A DNA stretch of 32,202 bases from Mycobacterium sp. (lineage in GTDB: Bacteria > Actinomycetota > Actinomycetes > Mycobacteriales > Mycobacteriaceae), in NCBI GenBank assembly GCA_025966225.1, contig JAOPVI010000074.1, forward strand, positions 1-32,202, given 5' to 3'. The translations under genes were made by a program, and so were the position numbers. The number at the start of each line of letters is the position of its first letter. Position 1 is the first letter of the stretch. This document shows positions 16,197 through 24,034 of this stretch, piece by piece. The notes below the pieces were generated by a model that saw nothing but the letters and a program-made list of their open reading frames with translations, did not search any database and was not told the DNA's origin.

Positions 16197-17779
16197 TGCT
16201 GAGCCGCTTCGTACGAATGCAGTTGATCATCTTCACGATCGCCTCGGTGATCGGCATCGCGGCGATGGTGATCGGCTACATCCAGGCACCCACACTGCTT
16301 GGCATCGGCCGCATCACCGTCAAGCTGGAGCTACCGAGTGCGGGCGGGCTCTACCGATTCAGCAACGTCACCTACCGCGGTGTCGAGGTCGGCAGGGTCA
16401 CCGACGTGAAAACGGTCGACGGCAACCACGTCGAAGCCACACTGTCCCTTGCCACGTCACCCAAGATCCCGGCGAACCTGATAGCCAAGATCCGCAGCGT
16501 CTCGGCGGTCGGCGAACAGTACGTCGACCTCCAGCCTCCCAACGACTCACCGCCCTATCTCCACAACGGCTCGGTAATCGCGATGGGGCAGAGCACAATT
16601 CCCGAACCCGTCGGGCCGATGCTCGACCGGCTGAACCTGCTGGTCGAAACCATCCCGAAGGACAAACTTGGCCCGTTGCTCGACGAGTCGTTCAAGGCCT
16701 TCAACGGCGCCGGGTACGACATCGGTTCCCTGATCGAGTCTGGTTCGAAGCTGACCAAGGACCTCGACAGCGTCGCCGACCAGAGCCGTGCACTCGCCGA
16801 TGATTCAGTGCCCCTGCTGAATTCACAAGCCGAGACCACCGACGCGACGAGAACGTGGGCGCACGCCCTGGCAGGCATTACCGATCAATTCGCGCAACAC
16901 GATGCGCAGGTGCGGACGCTGCTCGAAACCGGTCCCGGCTTCGCCCAGGAAGTCTCCCGACTGCTCGAGCAGGTCAAGCCAACGTTGCCGGTCTTGCTCG
17001 CCAATCTCAGTTCCATCAGCCAGATTCTGGTGACGTACAACAAGTCGCTCCAACAGTTACTGGTGCTTTTCCCGCCGTATCTTGCGGGGCTCCAGTCGGT
17101 TGCCCCGGTTAGGAATGCGACCGGAATGCCCATGGGCGACTTCGCCGTCTCGGCCGCCGACCCCCAGGACTGCACGGTCGGCTTCCTGCCGCCGTCGCAG
17201 TGGCGCTCGCCTGCCGACCTCACCGAGGTCGACACTCCGGACGGGATCTACTGCAAATTGCCACAGGACTCGCCAATCGCCGTCCGCGGCGCCCGCAACT
17301 TTCCATGCGTCGAACATCCGGGCAAGCGCGCGGCCACCGTGCAGGACTGCGACAGCGACAGGCCATTCATGCCATTGGCCACCAGGCAGCACGTGCTGGG
17401 CCCGGCCCCGTTCGATCCGAATCTGATCAGTCAGGGCATCCCGCCCGACCGCCAGTCGAATCCCGGCGACACGCTGTACGCGCCGGTCGAGGGCACCCCG
17501 ATGCCACCCGGACAGCCACCGGGGCAGGCCACCCTCGAGCAGGCCCCCTCCGAGCCGGCCCCCGATGTTCCGAGCGGCGATCCTGACGCACCGGCGGTAG
17601 CGCCAAGCTCGTTCACGGGCAACGGATCCGGTGCCCAACCGTCAGTCGCGGTCGCTCAGTACAACCCCCAGACCGGTGCATACATGACGTCGGACGGTCA
17701 CCTGTATCACCAGTCGAACCTCGTCGTCACGGCGAAGGCGCCGAAGTCGTGGACGGACCTGATGCCGGGCCCAAGCTAG
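16196..17779 (+). CDS. mceF: MCE-family protein, MceF type
   Basis: The 527-residue protein has an N-terminal anchor (MQLIIFTIASVIGIAAMVIG) and an MCE domain (ITVKLELPSAGGLYRFSNVT, VEVGRVTDV). A helical region to about residue 300 includes LLVLFPPYLAGLQSV. A cysteine-containing domain follows (DCTVGFLPPSQWRSPADLT, CKLPQDSP), then a Pro-rich stretch ending with AQYNPQTGAYMTSDGHLYHQ. The last block is typical of long MceF proteins. It closes the operon; no mam/mas genes follow, and a T-rich hairpin comes directly after it. It supplies the sixth subunit of the lipid channel. Confidence 0.92.
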   Translation: MLSRFVRMQLIIFTIASVIGIAAMVIGYIQAPTLLGIGRITVKLELPSAGGLYRFSNVTYRGVEVGRVTDVKTVDGNHVEATLSLATSPKIPANLIAKIRSVSAVGEQYVDLQPPNDSPPYLHNGSVIAMGQSTIPEPVGPMLDRLNLLVETIPKDKLGPLLDESFKAFNGAGYDIGSLIESGSKLTKDLDSVADQSRALADDSVPLLNSQAETTDATRTWAHALAGITDQFAQHDAQVRTLLETGPGFAQEVSRLLEQVKPTLPVLLANLSSISQILVTYNKSLQQLLVLFPPYLAGLQSVAPVRNATGMPMGDFAVSAADPQDCTVGFLPPSQWRSPADLTEVDTPDGIYCKLPQDSPIAVRGARNFPCVEHPGKRAATVQDCDSDRPFMPLATRQHVLGPAPFDPNLISQGIPPDRQSNPGDTLYAPVEGTPMPPGQPPGQATLEQAPSEPAPDVPSGDPDAPAVAPSSFTGNGSGAQPSVAVAQYNPQTGAYMTSDGHLYHQSNLVVTAKAPKSWTDLMPGPS

Positions 17780-17781
17780 TC

Positions 17782-17808
17782 GTTGCCGACGGCAGCGGCG
17801 CCTTTTTT
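17782..17808 (+). terminator. Intrinsic terminator after mceF
   Basis: A stem GTTGCC (17782-17787) / GGCAGC (17791-17796, one G-T pair) is followed by a GC-rich stretch and six Ts at 17803-17808. It begins three bases after the mceF stop. It is the only clear hairpin-plus-T-run terminator in the window. Confidence 0.7.
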
Positions 17809-17873
17809 ACTATGTTTGCAGCAATAGCAAGTTGCGGCGCCGGTAGGCCCTGCCGCACACGTCCCCCGTCTTT

Positions 17874-17887
17874 GTAATCTTTGTTAC
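17874..17887. promoter_or_regulatory. Inverted repeat upstream of gntR
   Basis: GTAA (17874-17877) and TTAC (17884-17887) are separated by six bases. The spacing and position resemble a GntR-family operator and suggest autoregulation. The short arms make this tentative. Confidence 0.4.
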
Positions 17888-17937
17888 TTTTGATGGATAG
17901 CGCCTGCGTAGACCCCTGGTAGAGGGCTTATCACTGT

Positions 17938-17943
17938 TAATAT
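17938..17943 (+). promoter_or_regulatory. -10 box of a probable leaderless gntR promoter
   Basis: TAATAT lies nine bases before the ATG at 17953, so transcription would begin at or next to the start codon. No ribosome binding site precedes the ATG. Leaderless mRNAs are common in mycobacteria. The -35 element is not clear. Confidence 0.5.
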
Positions 17944-17952
17944 GACTCTGCC

Positions 17953-18756
17953 ATGACAACATTGGGAATCGGGCCGGAAGCGCGGCGTCGGCTGTCCGCA
18001 CGGCGCACCGCCGAGATCGTCGCGGATGAGCTTCGAAGGCAGATCATCGAGGGTGAGCTCTCGGACGGCGACCTGTTGCCACGCCAGGAAGTGCTCGTCT
18101 CGCAATTCAACGTCAGCCTGGTTTCACTGCGCGAGGCGTTACGGATCCTTGAGACCGAGGGCCTGGTATCGGTCCGCCGCGGTAACCGCGGTGGCGCCGT
18201 CGTCCACGCGCCCGCCAAGGCGAGCGCCGCGTACATGCTCGGTCTTCTGTTGCAGCGCGACGAAGTTCAACTGGGTGATCTCAACACCGCACTGCAAGAG
18301 CTGGAGCCGACGTGCGCAGACCTTGCCGCGCGCCGGAGCGACCGCGGCAAGACTCTCGTCCCCAAGCTGCGGGAGCTCAACGACTTGATGGCCGAGCACA
18401 TCGCAGACGTACCCCGGTTCGCCGAGCTCGGCGGACAGTTCCATGATGAAATCGTCAGGGGCTGCGGCAATCACACCGTGATCGCGGTCGTCGGCAGCCT
18501 TGAGTCGCTATGGAGTGGCCACCTCAACTGGTGGGCGCAAGAACGCGCGGCGCGTGGCAAGTTGCCGTCGATGACCCAGCGTCGCAACACGCTGGCCGCA
18601 CACACCAAGATCGCCGATGCGATCGAGGCGGGCGACGGCGAACGCGCCCGCAAGCTCGCGGCCCGCCACCTCTCGACAACTCAGACTTACCTGTCTGCAG
18701 GTCATCTCGACCAGCGGATCGTCGCGTTGTCCCCGCAAGCCATGGCCGGGCGGTAA
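17953..18756 (+). CDS. GntR-family regulator, FadR/FCD subfamily
   Basis: The 267-residue protein has an N-terminal GntR winged helix at about residues 18-85 (ADELRRQIIEGELSDGDLLP, LREALRILETEGLVSVRRG). A C-terminal FCD effector domain carries metal-binding histidines His164 (GGQFHDEIV), His217 (LAAHTKI) and His239 (AARHLS). FCD regulators bind small acids or acyl-CoA-like ligands and usually repress nearby catabolic genes. Its position between mceF and the P450, and the shared AT-rich motifs around it, make it the likely regulator of the mce operon and the catabolic genes (inference). Confidence 0.88.
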   Translation: MTTLGIGPEARRRLSARRTAEIVADELRRQIIEGELSDGDLLPRQEVLVSQFNVSLVSLREALRILETEGLVSVRRGNRGGAVVHAPAKASAAYMLGLLLQRDEVQLGDLNTALQELEPTCADLAARRSDRGKTLVPKLRELNDLMAEHIADVPRFAELGGQFHDEIVRGCGNHTVIAVVGSLESLWSGHLNWWAQERAARGKLPSMTQRRNTLAAHTKIADAIEAGDGERARKLAARHLSTTQTYLSAGHLDQRIVALSPQAMAGR

Positions 18757-18881
18757 CACCGAAAGAGCGGGACGCGTTGCCAGCCTTTGTGTTTCGGTCC
18801 CATTCACGTCCCAGCTCAACCCCGGCGGACGCTCACCCACTGGATTCTTGAAACTTCACCCGCGGCCCAGTGAGCCCTTCC

Positions 18882-18910
18882 TTGACCAAGCTTGCCTAAA
18901 ATAGTAAAGA
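18882..18910 (+). promoter_or_regulatory. Candidate promoter/operator of the P450 gene
   Basis: TTGACC (18882-18887) could be a -35 element, and the AT-rich block CCTAAAATAGTAAAGA (18895-18910) follows at -10 distance, about 45 bases before the GTG start. The block contains TAGTAAAGA, also found upstream of mceA, and CCTAAAATA, also found upstream of the acyl-CoA dehydrogenase at 27564. Confidence 0.45.
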
Positions 18911-18955
18911 TAGGGATACAGTGGCCCGCTAGACTTTGCTGCCCGGGAGGCACAG

Positions 18956-20161
18956 GTGACGATCAGCACCGATCCGCAGGACCAGTCGGCTGCCCCCGAC
19001 CTGGCCAGCGATCCATACGGCTACTTCGCGCACATGCGCAAGACCGCGCCCGTCTGGCGCGGCGTGCTCATGGAGAGCGACCTGATGCCGGAGGAGCTCA
19101 AGGCCGAAGAAAACTGGACGTTGTTCGACTTCGAGAGTGTTTTCACCGCCTTCCGCGAGGACGAGGTGTTCGCCTCGGAGATGTACAACGCCACCATCGG
19201 CCTCATGTTCGGGCCGACGATCCTCGGCATGCACGGGAAACAGCACCACGACCATCGAAGCCTGGTGGCCAAGGCCTTCCGGCAGAGCGCGCTCGCACAG
19301 TGGGAACCCGAAGTGATCGACCCGATCTGCGACCAACTCGTCGACGAGTTCAAGAACGACGGCCAAGCCGACCTGGTCAAGGCGGTCACATTCGAATTTC
19401 CAACGCGGGTCACGGCCGCCTTGCTCGGCCTTCCACAGGAAGACCTCGAGATGTTCCGGCGACTCTCGCTGGACCTGATCTCGATCATGGACGACCTCGA
19501 GGCTGGATTCAACGCGTCGGTCCAACTGGGCGCCTACTTCCAAGATCAGGTGGACCAGCGTCGCAGCACGATGACCGACGACGTCATCGGAGATTTGGTC
19601 GCAGCGGAGATCGACGGTGAGAAACTCACCGACGAAGCGATCATCTCGTTCTTGCGGTTGCTCCTCCCGGCGGGGCTCGAGACCACCTACCGGTCATCGG
19701 GAAACCTGCTGCAACTACTGCTCACTCACCCCGACCAGCTCGATGCGGTCCGGCAGGATCGCGACCTCATTCCGGCCGCCATCGAGGAAGGGATTCGGTA
19801 CGAGACGCCGTTGGTCCTGGTGGCGCGCAACACCACCCGCGACGTGGAGATGCATGGCATGACGATCCCGGAGGGCGCGTCGATCACCCTGTGCATGGGC
19901 TCAGCCAATCGCGACGAAAAACGATGGACCGATCCAGACAAGTTCGACATCCACCGGCCGCGACGCGCGCACATCTCCTTCGCCGGAGGCATCCACAGCT
20001 GCCTGGGCATGCACCTGGCCCGGATCGAGACGAAGGCGATGCTGACCAGCCTGTTCGATCGCGTGACCGACCTGCAGCTGGTGCCGGGGGACGACTCGGA
20101 GATCGTGGGCATGCCCTTCCGATCACCGGGAAGCCTGCCGGTGACGTTCCAGCCGATCTAA
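18956..20161 (+). CDS. Cytochrome P450 monooxygenase
   Basis: The 401-residue soluble bacterial-type P450 shows the heme-binding signature SFAGGIHSCLGMHLAR with axial ligand Cys349, the helix K ExxR motif in IEEGIRYETP, and the oxygen-binding helix I segment LLPAGLETTYRSSGN. It would insert one oxygen atom into a hydrophobic substrate using electrons from a ferredoxin and its reductase. No ferredoxin gene is adjacent. Start GTG 18956. It ends seven bases from the convergent amidohydrolase stop, with no terminator between them. Placement beside gntR and the mce operon suggests it acts early on an imported lipid-like compound (inference); the CYP family is not assigned. Confidence 0.92.
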   Translation: MTISTDPQDQSAAPDLASDPYGYFAHMRKTAPVWRGVLMESDLMPEELKAEENWTLFDFESVFTAFREDEVFASEMYNATIGLMFGPTILGMHGKQHHDHRSLVAKAFRQSALAQWEPEVIDPICDQLVDEFKNDGQADLVKAVTFEFPTRVTAALLGLPQEDLEMFRRLSLDLISIMDDLEAGFNASVQLGAYFQDQVDQRRSTMTDDVIGDLVAAEIDGEKLTDEAIISFLRLLLPAGLETTYRSSGNLLQLLLTHPDQLDAVRQDRDLIPAAIEEGIRYETPLVLVARNTTRDVEMHGMTIPEGASITLCMGSANRDEKRWTDPDKFDIHRPRRAHISFAGGIHSCLGMHLARIETKAMLTSLFDRVTDLQLVPGDDSEIVGMPFRSPGSLPVTFQPI

Positions 20162-20168
20162 CGGTTCA

Positions 20169-21233
20169 TCACGGGAGCCCGTAGAAGCGCTGGGCGTTGC
20201 GTCCGCCGATCTTCTCGCGGGTCGACTCGCTGATGTCGGGGCGGCTGCGCAGATGCTTTGTGCTCTGCGGCCATTCGCCGTCCCAGTGTGGGTAGTCGCT
20301 GGCGAACATGATGAAGTCGTCCCCGAGAACGTCGATCACGCCGGGCAGGATCGGCTCCTCCGGCTCGCACGTCGTCCAGATGTTGCCGGCTTGCAGGTAC
20401 TCGTTCGGATCGCGCTGCCACCCTCCCTCGATCCAGTCGCCGCGTTTCTCGAAGTGCTCGTGTAGCCGGTCGATGAAGAACGGGACCCAGCCGACACCCG
20501 ACTCGAGGAACGCGACCCGCAGGTCGGGATGTCTGTCGAAGACGCCTCCCGAAACGAGTGCGGTCATCGCGGTCATCTGGTCGAACGGGAAGCTGATGCA
20601 GTGCACCTGGATGTAGTTCGTGAAGCGGTCGACGCCGATCTTCGGAAGGTGAATCCCCGGGGCGCCGTGGATGCCCAGCGGCATCCCGAGTTCGACGGCC
20701 GCCGCGTAGAACGGGTCGAGGTCGGGGTGATCGAGGTTGCGGGTCTTCAACGCGGGCGGGACGTGGGTCGCCACCAGCCCGAGGTCCTTCGCCTCGGCCA
20801 TGATGTCGATCGCCACCGCGCCGTGCTCGATCGGCGTCACTGCGATCCCCCGCAACCGGCCGTTCGACGAACCGCAGTAGTCGGCGATCCATTGGTTGTA
20901 GAGCCGCGCGAATCCGGCGGCGAACTGGGGGTCTTCCAGTGTGGGAGTGCACAATCCGAGACTGGGATACAGCACCATCGTGTCGATGCCGTCCCGATCG
21001 GCGTCGCCGAGTACGCCGTCGGCCGTCGTGCAGTTGATGCCTGCGGCCGCGCTCAGCCCGTGCTCGGTCGGGCACCCCGCGCCGGGGCCGGTCTCCTCGG
21101 GATAGTTGCGGCCCTCGATCACCAGGCCGCGGGCGTCGCTGCGCGGGGCGATGCGCTCGGGCCAGCGCGTCATCGCCTCGATCGCGAACGAGGCACCCTC
21201 GGCGACGTGTCCGTCGGCATCGATGATTCGCAC
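20169..21233 (-). CDS. Amidohydrolase 2 family metal-dependent hydrolase/decarboxylase
   Basis: The 354-residue protein has the TIM-barrel amidohydrolase-2 motifs: IDADGHV at the N-terminus, MPLGIHGAPG with a metal-ligand histidine, and FIMFASDYPHWDG with the conserved Asp. Relatives include ACMSD- and gamma-resorcylate decarboxylase-type enzymes, which use zinc to hydrolyse or decarboxylate. It is the last gene of the minus-strand operon. The GTG start lies three bases after the stop of a 32-codon ORF and has only a weak AGAGG upstream, so translation may be coupled to that ORF. Confidence 0.85.
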   Translation of the reverse strand: MRIIDADGHVAEGASFAIEAMTRWPERIAPRSDARGLVIEGRNYPEETGPGAGCPTEHGLSAAAGINCTTADGVLGDADRDGIDTMVLYPSLGLCTPTLEDPQFAAGFARLYNQWIADYCGSSNGRLRGIAVTPIEHGAVAIDIMAEAKDLGLVATHVPPALKTRNLDHPDLDPFYAAAVELGMPLGIHGAPGIHLPKIGVDRFTNYIQVHCISFPFDQMTAMTALVSGGVFDRHPDLRVAFLESGVGWVPFFIDRLHEHFEKRGDWIEGGWQRDPNEYLQAGNIWTTCEPEEPILPGVIDVLGDDFIMFASDYPHWDGEWPQSTKHLRSRPDISESTREKIGGRNAQRFYGLP

Positions 21234-21236
21234 GAG

Positions 21237-21335
21237 TCAGTCGCCTCTAGTCGCCCGTTCGGGTGCCTGCCGACGCCATCTTCTGTAGGTCTCAGACCTT
21301 GACGCACTGACCATGTCCATGTCATTGAGATTCAT
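21237..21335 (-). CDS. Putative 32-aa peptide upstream of the amidohydrolase
   Basis: A frame from ATG 21335 to TGA (21237-21239) encodes 32 residues, starting MNLNDMDMVSASRSETYRRW and ending ERATRGD. AAAGGA sits seven bases before the ATG, a better ribosome site than the amidohydrolase itself has. The C-terminal half is strongly basic (RRWRRQAPERATR). The stop is three bases from the amidohydrolase GTG. It may be a leader peptide that couples translation or a small protein. It starts 37 bases after the acyl-CoA synthetase stop. No family is recognised. Confidence 0.5.
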   Translation of the reverse strand: MNLNDMDMVSASRSETYRRWRRQAPERATRGD

Positions 21336-21372
21336 CGGCCATTCCTTTGTGTTGATGACATACCATGCGGTG

Positions 21373-22908
21373 TCACACGATTCGTGACATACGTCCTTGC
21401 CAGTAGCGCTCGCGAATTCGCCTCTTGTAGAGCTTTCCATTGGGGTCGCGGGGTAACGCCGGATCGAACTCGACGGTGCGCGGGCATTTGTATGCGGCGA
21501 GATTCGCCCGGCAGTATTCGACGAGCTCGGCCTCGAGTTCGGGCCCGGTCGCGACGCCATCGACCGGTTGTACGACGGCCTTGACTTCCTCGCCGAACTC
21601 ATCGTTGGGAACCCCGAACACCGCCGCATCCAGCAGCTTCGGATGCATGATCAGGAGATTCTCGGCCTCCTGCGGGTAGATGTTCACCCCGCCCGAGACG
21701 ATCATGAACGTCGAGCGATCGGTCAGGTACAGGTAGCCGTCCGTGTCCACGTATCCCACGTCGCCCAGCGACCGCCAACCGCGGTCATTGGCCACCGCGG
21801 CCGTCTTCGCGGGATCCTTGAAGTACTCGAAGTCCGGTCCGCCTTCGAAGAACAGCTCGCCGGGCTCGCCGACTGGAAGTTCTGTCCCATCCTCGCCGAG
21901 GACGTGCACCGCACTCAACGGCCTGCCGACGGAACCGGGGTGCATCAGCCATTCCTGCGGACCGATGATCGTGCCCGCGAATCCCTCTGTCCCGCCGTAA
22001 TACTCGTGAATGATCGGCCCGAACCACTTCATCATTGCGTGCTTGACGTCTACCGGGCACGGGGCGGCCGCATGGATCACGCACTGCAGGCTCGAGACGT
22101 CGTAGCGGGCACGGACTTCGTCGGGCAGCTTGAGCATCCGCACGAACATCGTCGGCACGAACTGCGCGTGCGTGACGCTGTGGCTTTCGATCAGGCGCAG
22201 GACCGCCTCGGCGTCGAACTTGCGCATCAGGATGGCGGCCGCACCCACGCGGTGAACCGCCATCGTGTAGTTGACCCCTGCCGCATGGTAGAGCGGCGCA
22301 GGCGAGAGGTACACGCTCGAACCGGTCATGCCGTAGCCCTGAGTCAGGGAGCGCTCCAGGACCTTTTGCGCCCAAGAGCCTTCGCCGTCGGCGGGCAGCG
22401 GCCTGCGCACGGCCTTGGGTCGACCCGTGGTGCCCGACGAGTAGAGCATCTCGGATCCGTCCGCGTGCGGTGGCGAGTCGCCCGCGGCCGACACGGCATC
22501 GTCGTACGCACTCCAGCCGGGCAGGCCGCCGCCGACGCTGACGTACACATCGACGTCTGCGTTCGCGTCCAGGATGCGCTCCGCCAGCTCAGCCATCGAC
22601 GCGCCGACGAACACTGCCCGCGCCTCGGAGTCACCGATCACGTAGGCCACCTCATCCGGGGTGAAGTGGGTGTTCACCGCTGTGTAGTACAGTCCGGAAA
22701 GCTGGCAGCCCCACGTGATCTCGAAGAACTCCCGGCAGTTGGGCAGGACCAGCGCCACCCCGTCGCCGCGCCGAAGGCCCGCCCCGTGCAGCAGGGCGGC
22801 GACTCGTTGACTCCTGGCGTACAGCTCGCTGTAGGAGATGCTGCCACCGCCCGCGACGATCAGGGCCGGTGACCGTGCGGCCCTGATCGCGTGGTCGGCG
22901 ATATTCAC
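21373..22908 (-). CDS. Acyl-CoA synthetase (FadD-like AMP-binding enzyme)
   Basis: The 511-residue ANL-superfamily enzyme has the ATP-binding loop MLYSSGTTGRPKAV, the A5-type motif HEYYGGTEGFAGT, SLGDVGYVDTDGYLYLTDR, IVSGGVNIYPQEAENLL and the C-terminal catalytic lysine in RDPNGKLYKRRIR. It would activate a carboxylic acid as an acyl adenylate and transfer it to CoA. The GTG start abuts the crotonase stop directly (TAGGTG). Its place in the operon implies activation of the pathway substrate or of an acid intermediate (inference). Chain specificity cannot be read. Confidence 0.9.
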   Translation of the reverse strand: MNIADHAIRAARSPALIVAGGGSISYSELYARSQRVAALLHGAGLRRGDGVALVLPNCREFFEITWGCQLSGLYYTAVNTHFTPDEVAYVIGDSEARAVFVGASMAELAERILDANADVDVYVSVGGGLPGWSAYDDAVSAAGDSPPHADGSEMLYSSGTTGRPKAVRRPLPADGEGSWAQKVLERSLTQGYGMTGSSVYLSPAPLYHAAGVNYTMAVHRVGAAAILMRKFDAEAVLRLIESHSVTHAQFVPTMFVRMLKLPDEVRARYDVSSLQCVIHAAAPCPVDVKHAMMKWFGPIIHEYYGGTEGFAGTIIGPQEWLMHPGSVGRPLSAVHVLGEDGTELPVGEPGELFFEGGPDFEYFKDPAKTAAVANDRGWRSLGDVGYVDTDGYLYLTDRSTFMIVSGGVNIYPQEAENLLIMHPKLLDAAVFGVPNDEFGEEVKAVVQPVDGVATGPELEAELVEYCRANLAAYKCPRTVEFDPALPRDPNGKLYKRRIRERYWQGRMSRIV

Positions 22909-23781
22909 CTACGTGGCCGCTGCGCCGTCGGTGTCTGCGGCCGCGGCCTGACGCGCCGCCATCTCCGCGGGTTTGATCTTGCCGCTCAGGACTTGGCCGA
23001 TCAACGCTTGAACGTCACTGCTCATCGATGCCAGGACGACCAGATCGTTGGAGGTCTGCCAGTGCACCCGCATGCCCATCAGTTCCCACGCGCGCTTGAT
23101 GTTCGCCTTCGTCAACATGAGGGTCGTCAGCGGAGCCTGGGCGATGTGTCGCGCGATCGCCTCGACTCGATCGTCCAATTCGTCGCGCGGAACCACTTCA
23201 TTGACGAGGCCGTACTCCAACGCCTTCTTCGCGTCCACCACCTCGGCGGTGTAGAGGTAGTACGCGGCCCGCCGCCAGTTCATGAATACCCATGGCTCGA
23301 TGGAACATTCGCCCGACGGCATGCCGAACCCCTGCAGCGGCGGGTACGAGAAGTAGGCGTCCTCTGAGGCGATGACGATGTCGGTGGTCAGCCCGTAGTG
23401 GGTGCCACCACCGAGGCAGTAGCCGTGCACCTGTGCGATGGTCGGCTTGGAGAACTCCCACAGGTTCAGAGTCGGCTTGACGAACAGGTCCGTCTGGGCC
23501 TTCCACGGCGTGCCCGTGCGTGCTGCGCCCTCGGCGAAAGCCGGGTAGTCGGTCGCGTTGTCCCCGATCGCGTGGCCGGAGCAGAAGCCCTTGCCGTTGG
23601 CCTTCAGGATCACGACCTTGATGTCGTAGTCGCGATCGGCGTCCAGCAGTGCCGCGTCGACCTCCTCGGCGAGCTTCTGGTCCTGGGCGTTGGCCTTCTC
23701 CGGCCAGTTGAGCGTGATGCGGGCGATGGCGCCCGTCTTCTCGTAGATGATCCGCTCGCGGGTATCCGGTCCTAGATCCAC
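22909..23781 (-). CDS. Enoyl-CoA hydratase/isomerase family protein (crotonase)
   Basis: The 290-residue protein has crotonase oxyanion-hole motifs KGFCSGHA (about 65-71) and HGYCLGGG (119-126). In classical hydratases the next segment reads PExxLG and supplies a catalytic Glu; here it reads YPPLQGFGMPSGE, so Pro148 takes that place. The reaction may therefore differ from simple hydration. It resembles the crotonase at 31158 over much of its length, including VVILKANGKGFC and LTTLM. The GTG start is preceded by GAGGAGG. Confidence 0.88.
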   Translation of the reverse strand: MDLGPDTRERIIYEKTGAIARITLNWPEKANAQDQKLAEEVDAALLDADRDYDIKVVILKANGKGFCSGHAIGDNATDYPAFAEGAARTGTPWKAQTDLFVKPTLNLWEFSKPTIAQVHGYCLGGGTHYGLTTDIVIASEDAYFSYPPLQGFGMPSGECSIEPWVFMNWRRAAYYLYTAEVVDAKKALEYGLVNEVVPRDELDDRVEAIARHIAQAPLTTLMLTKANIKRAWELMGMRVHWQTSNDLVVLASMSSDVQALIGQVLSGKIKPAEMAARQAAAADTDGAAAT

Positions 23782-23797
23782 GTGTCCTCCTCGTTCG

Positions 23798-24034
23798 TCA
23801 TGACTCGATCACACCGATCTCGGCGCCGATGTCGTAGGTGGTGCCAACTTGCCCGGTCCACTGCACGGTGCCCGACGCACCCGCCTCGATGTCCTGCTCC
23901 ACCTTTTCGGTGGCGATGGAGAAGAGCGGGGTGCCCTCGTCGACGTGCTCGCCTGCTTCAACGAGGAATTCGACGAGCTCGGCTTCGGAGACTGCCACCG
24001 ACACCCTGGGAATGCGAATGATGAAGTCAGCCAC
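23798..24034 (-). CDS. Free-standing lipoyl (biotinyl)-carrier domain protein
   Basis: At 78 residues this is a single lipoyl domain: MADFIIRIPRVSVAVSEAEL, then the hairpin IATEKVEQDIEA with Lys44 as the lipoylation site, and SGTVQW. In 2-oxoacid dehydrogenase complexes this domain is normally the N-terminus of the E2 acyltransferase, but here no linker, E3-binding or catalytic domain follows. Its GTG start overlaps the E1 beta stop by eight bases, so it is presumably the swinging arm for that E1. The missing acyltransferase must be supplied elsewhere, or the chemistry differs. Confidence 0.85.
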   Translation of the reverse strand: MADFIIRIPRVSVAVSEAELVEFLVEAGEHVDEGTPLFSIATEKVEQDIEAGASGTVQWTGQVGTTYDIGAEIGVIES

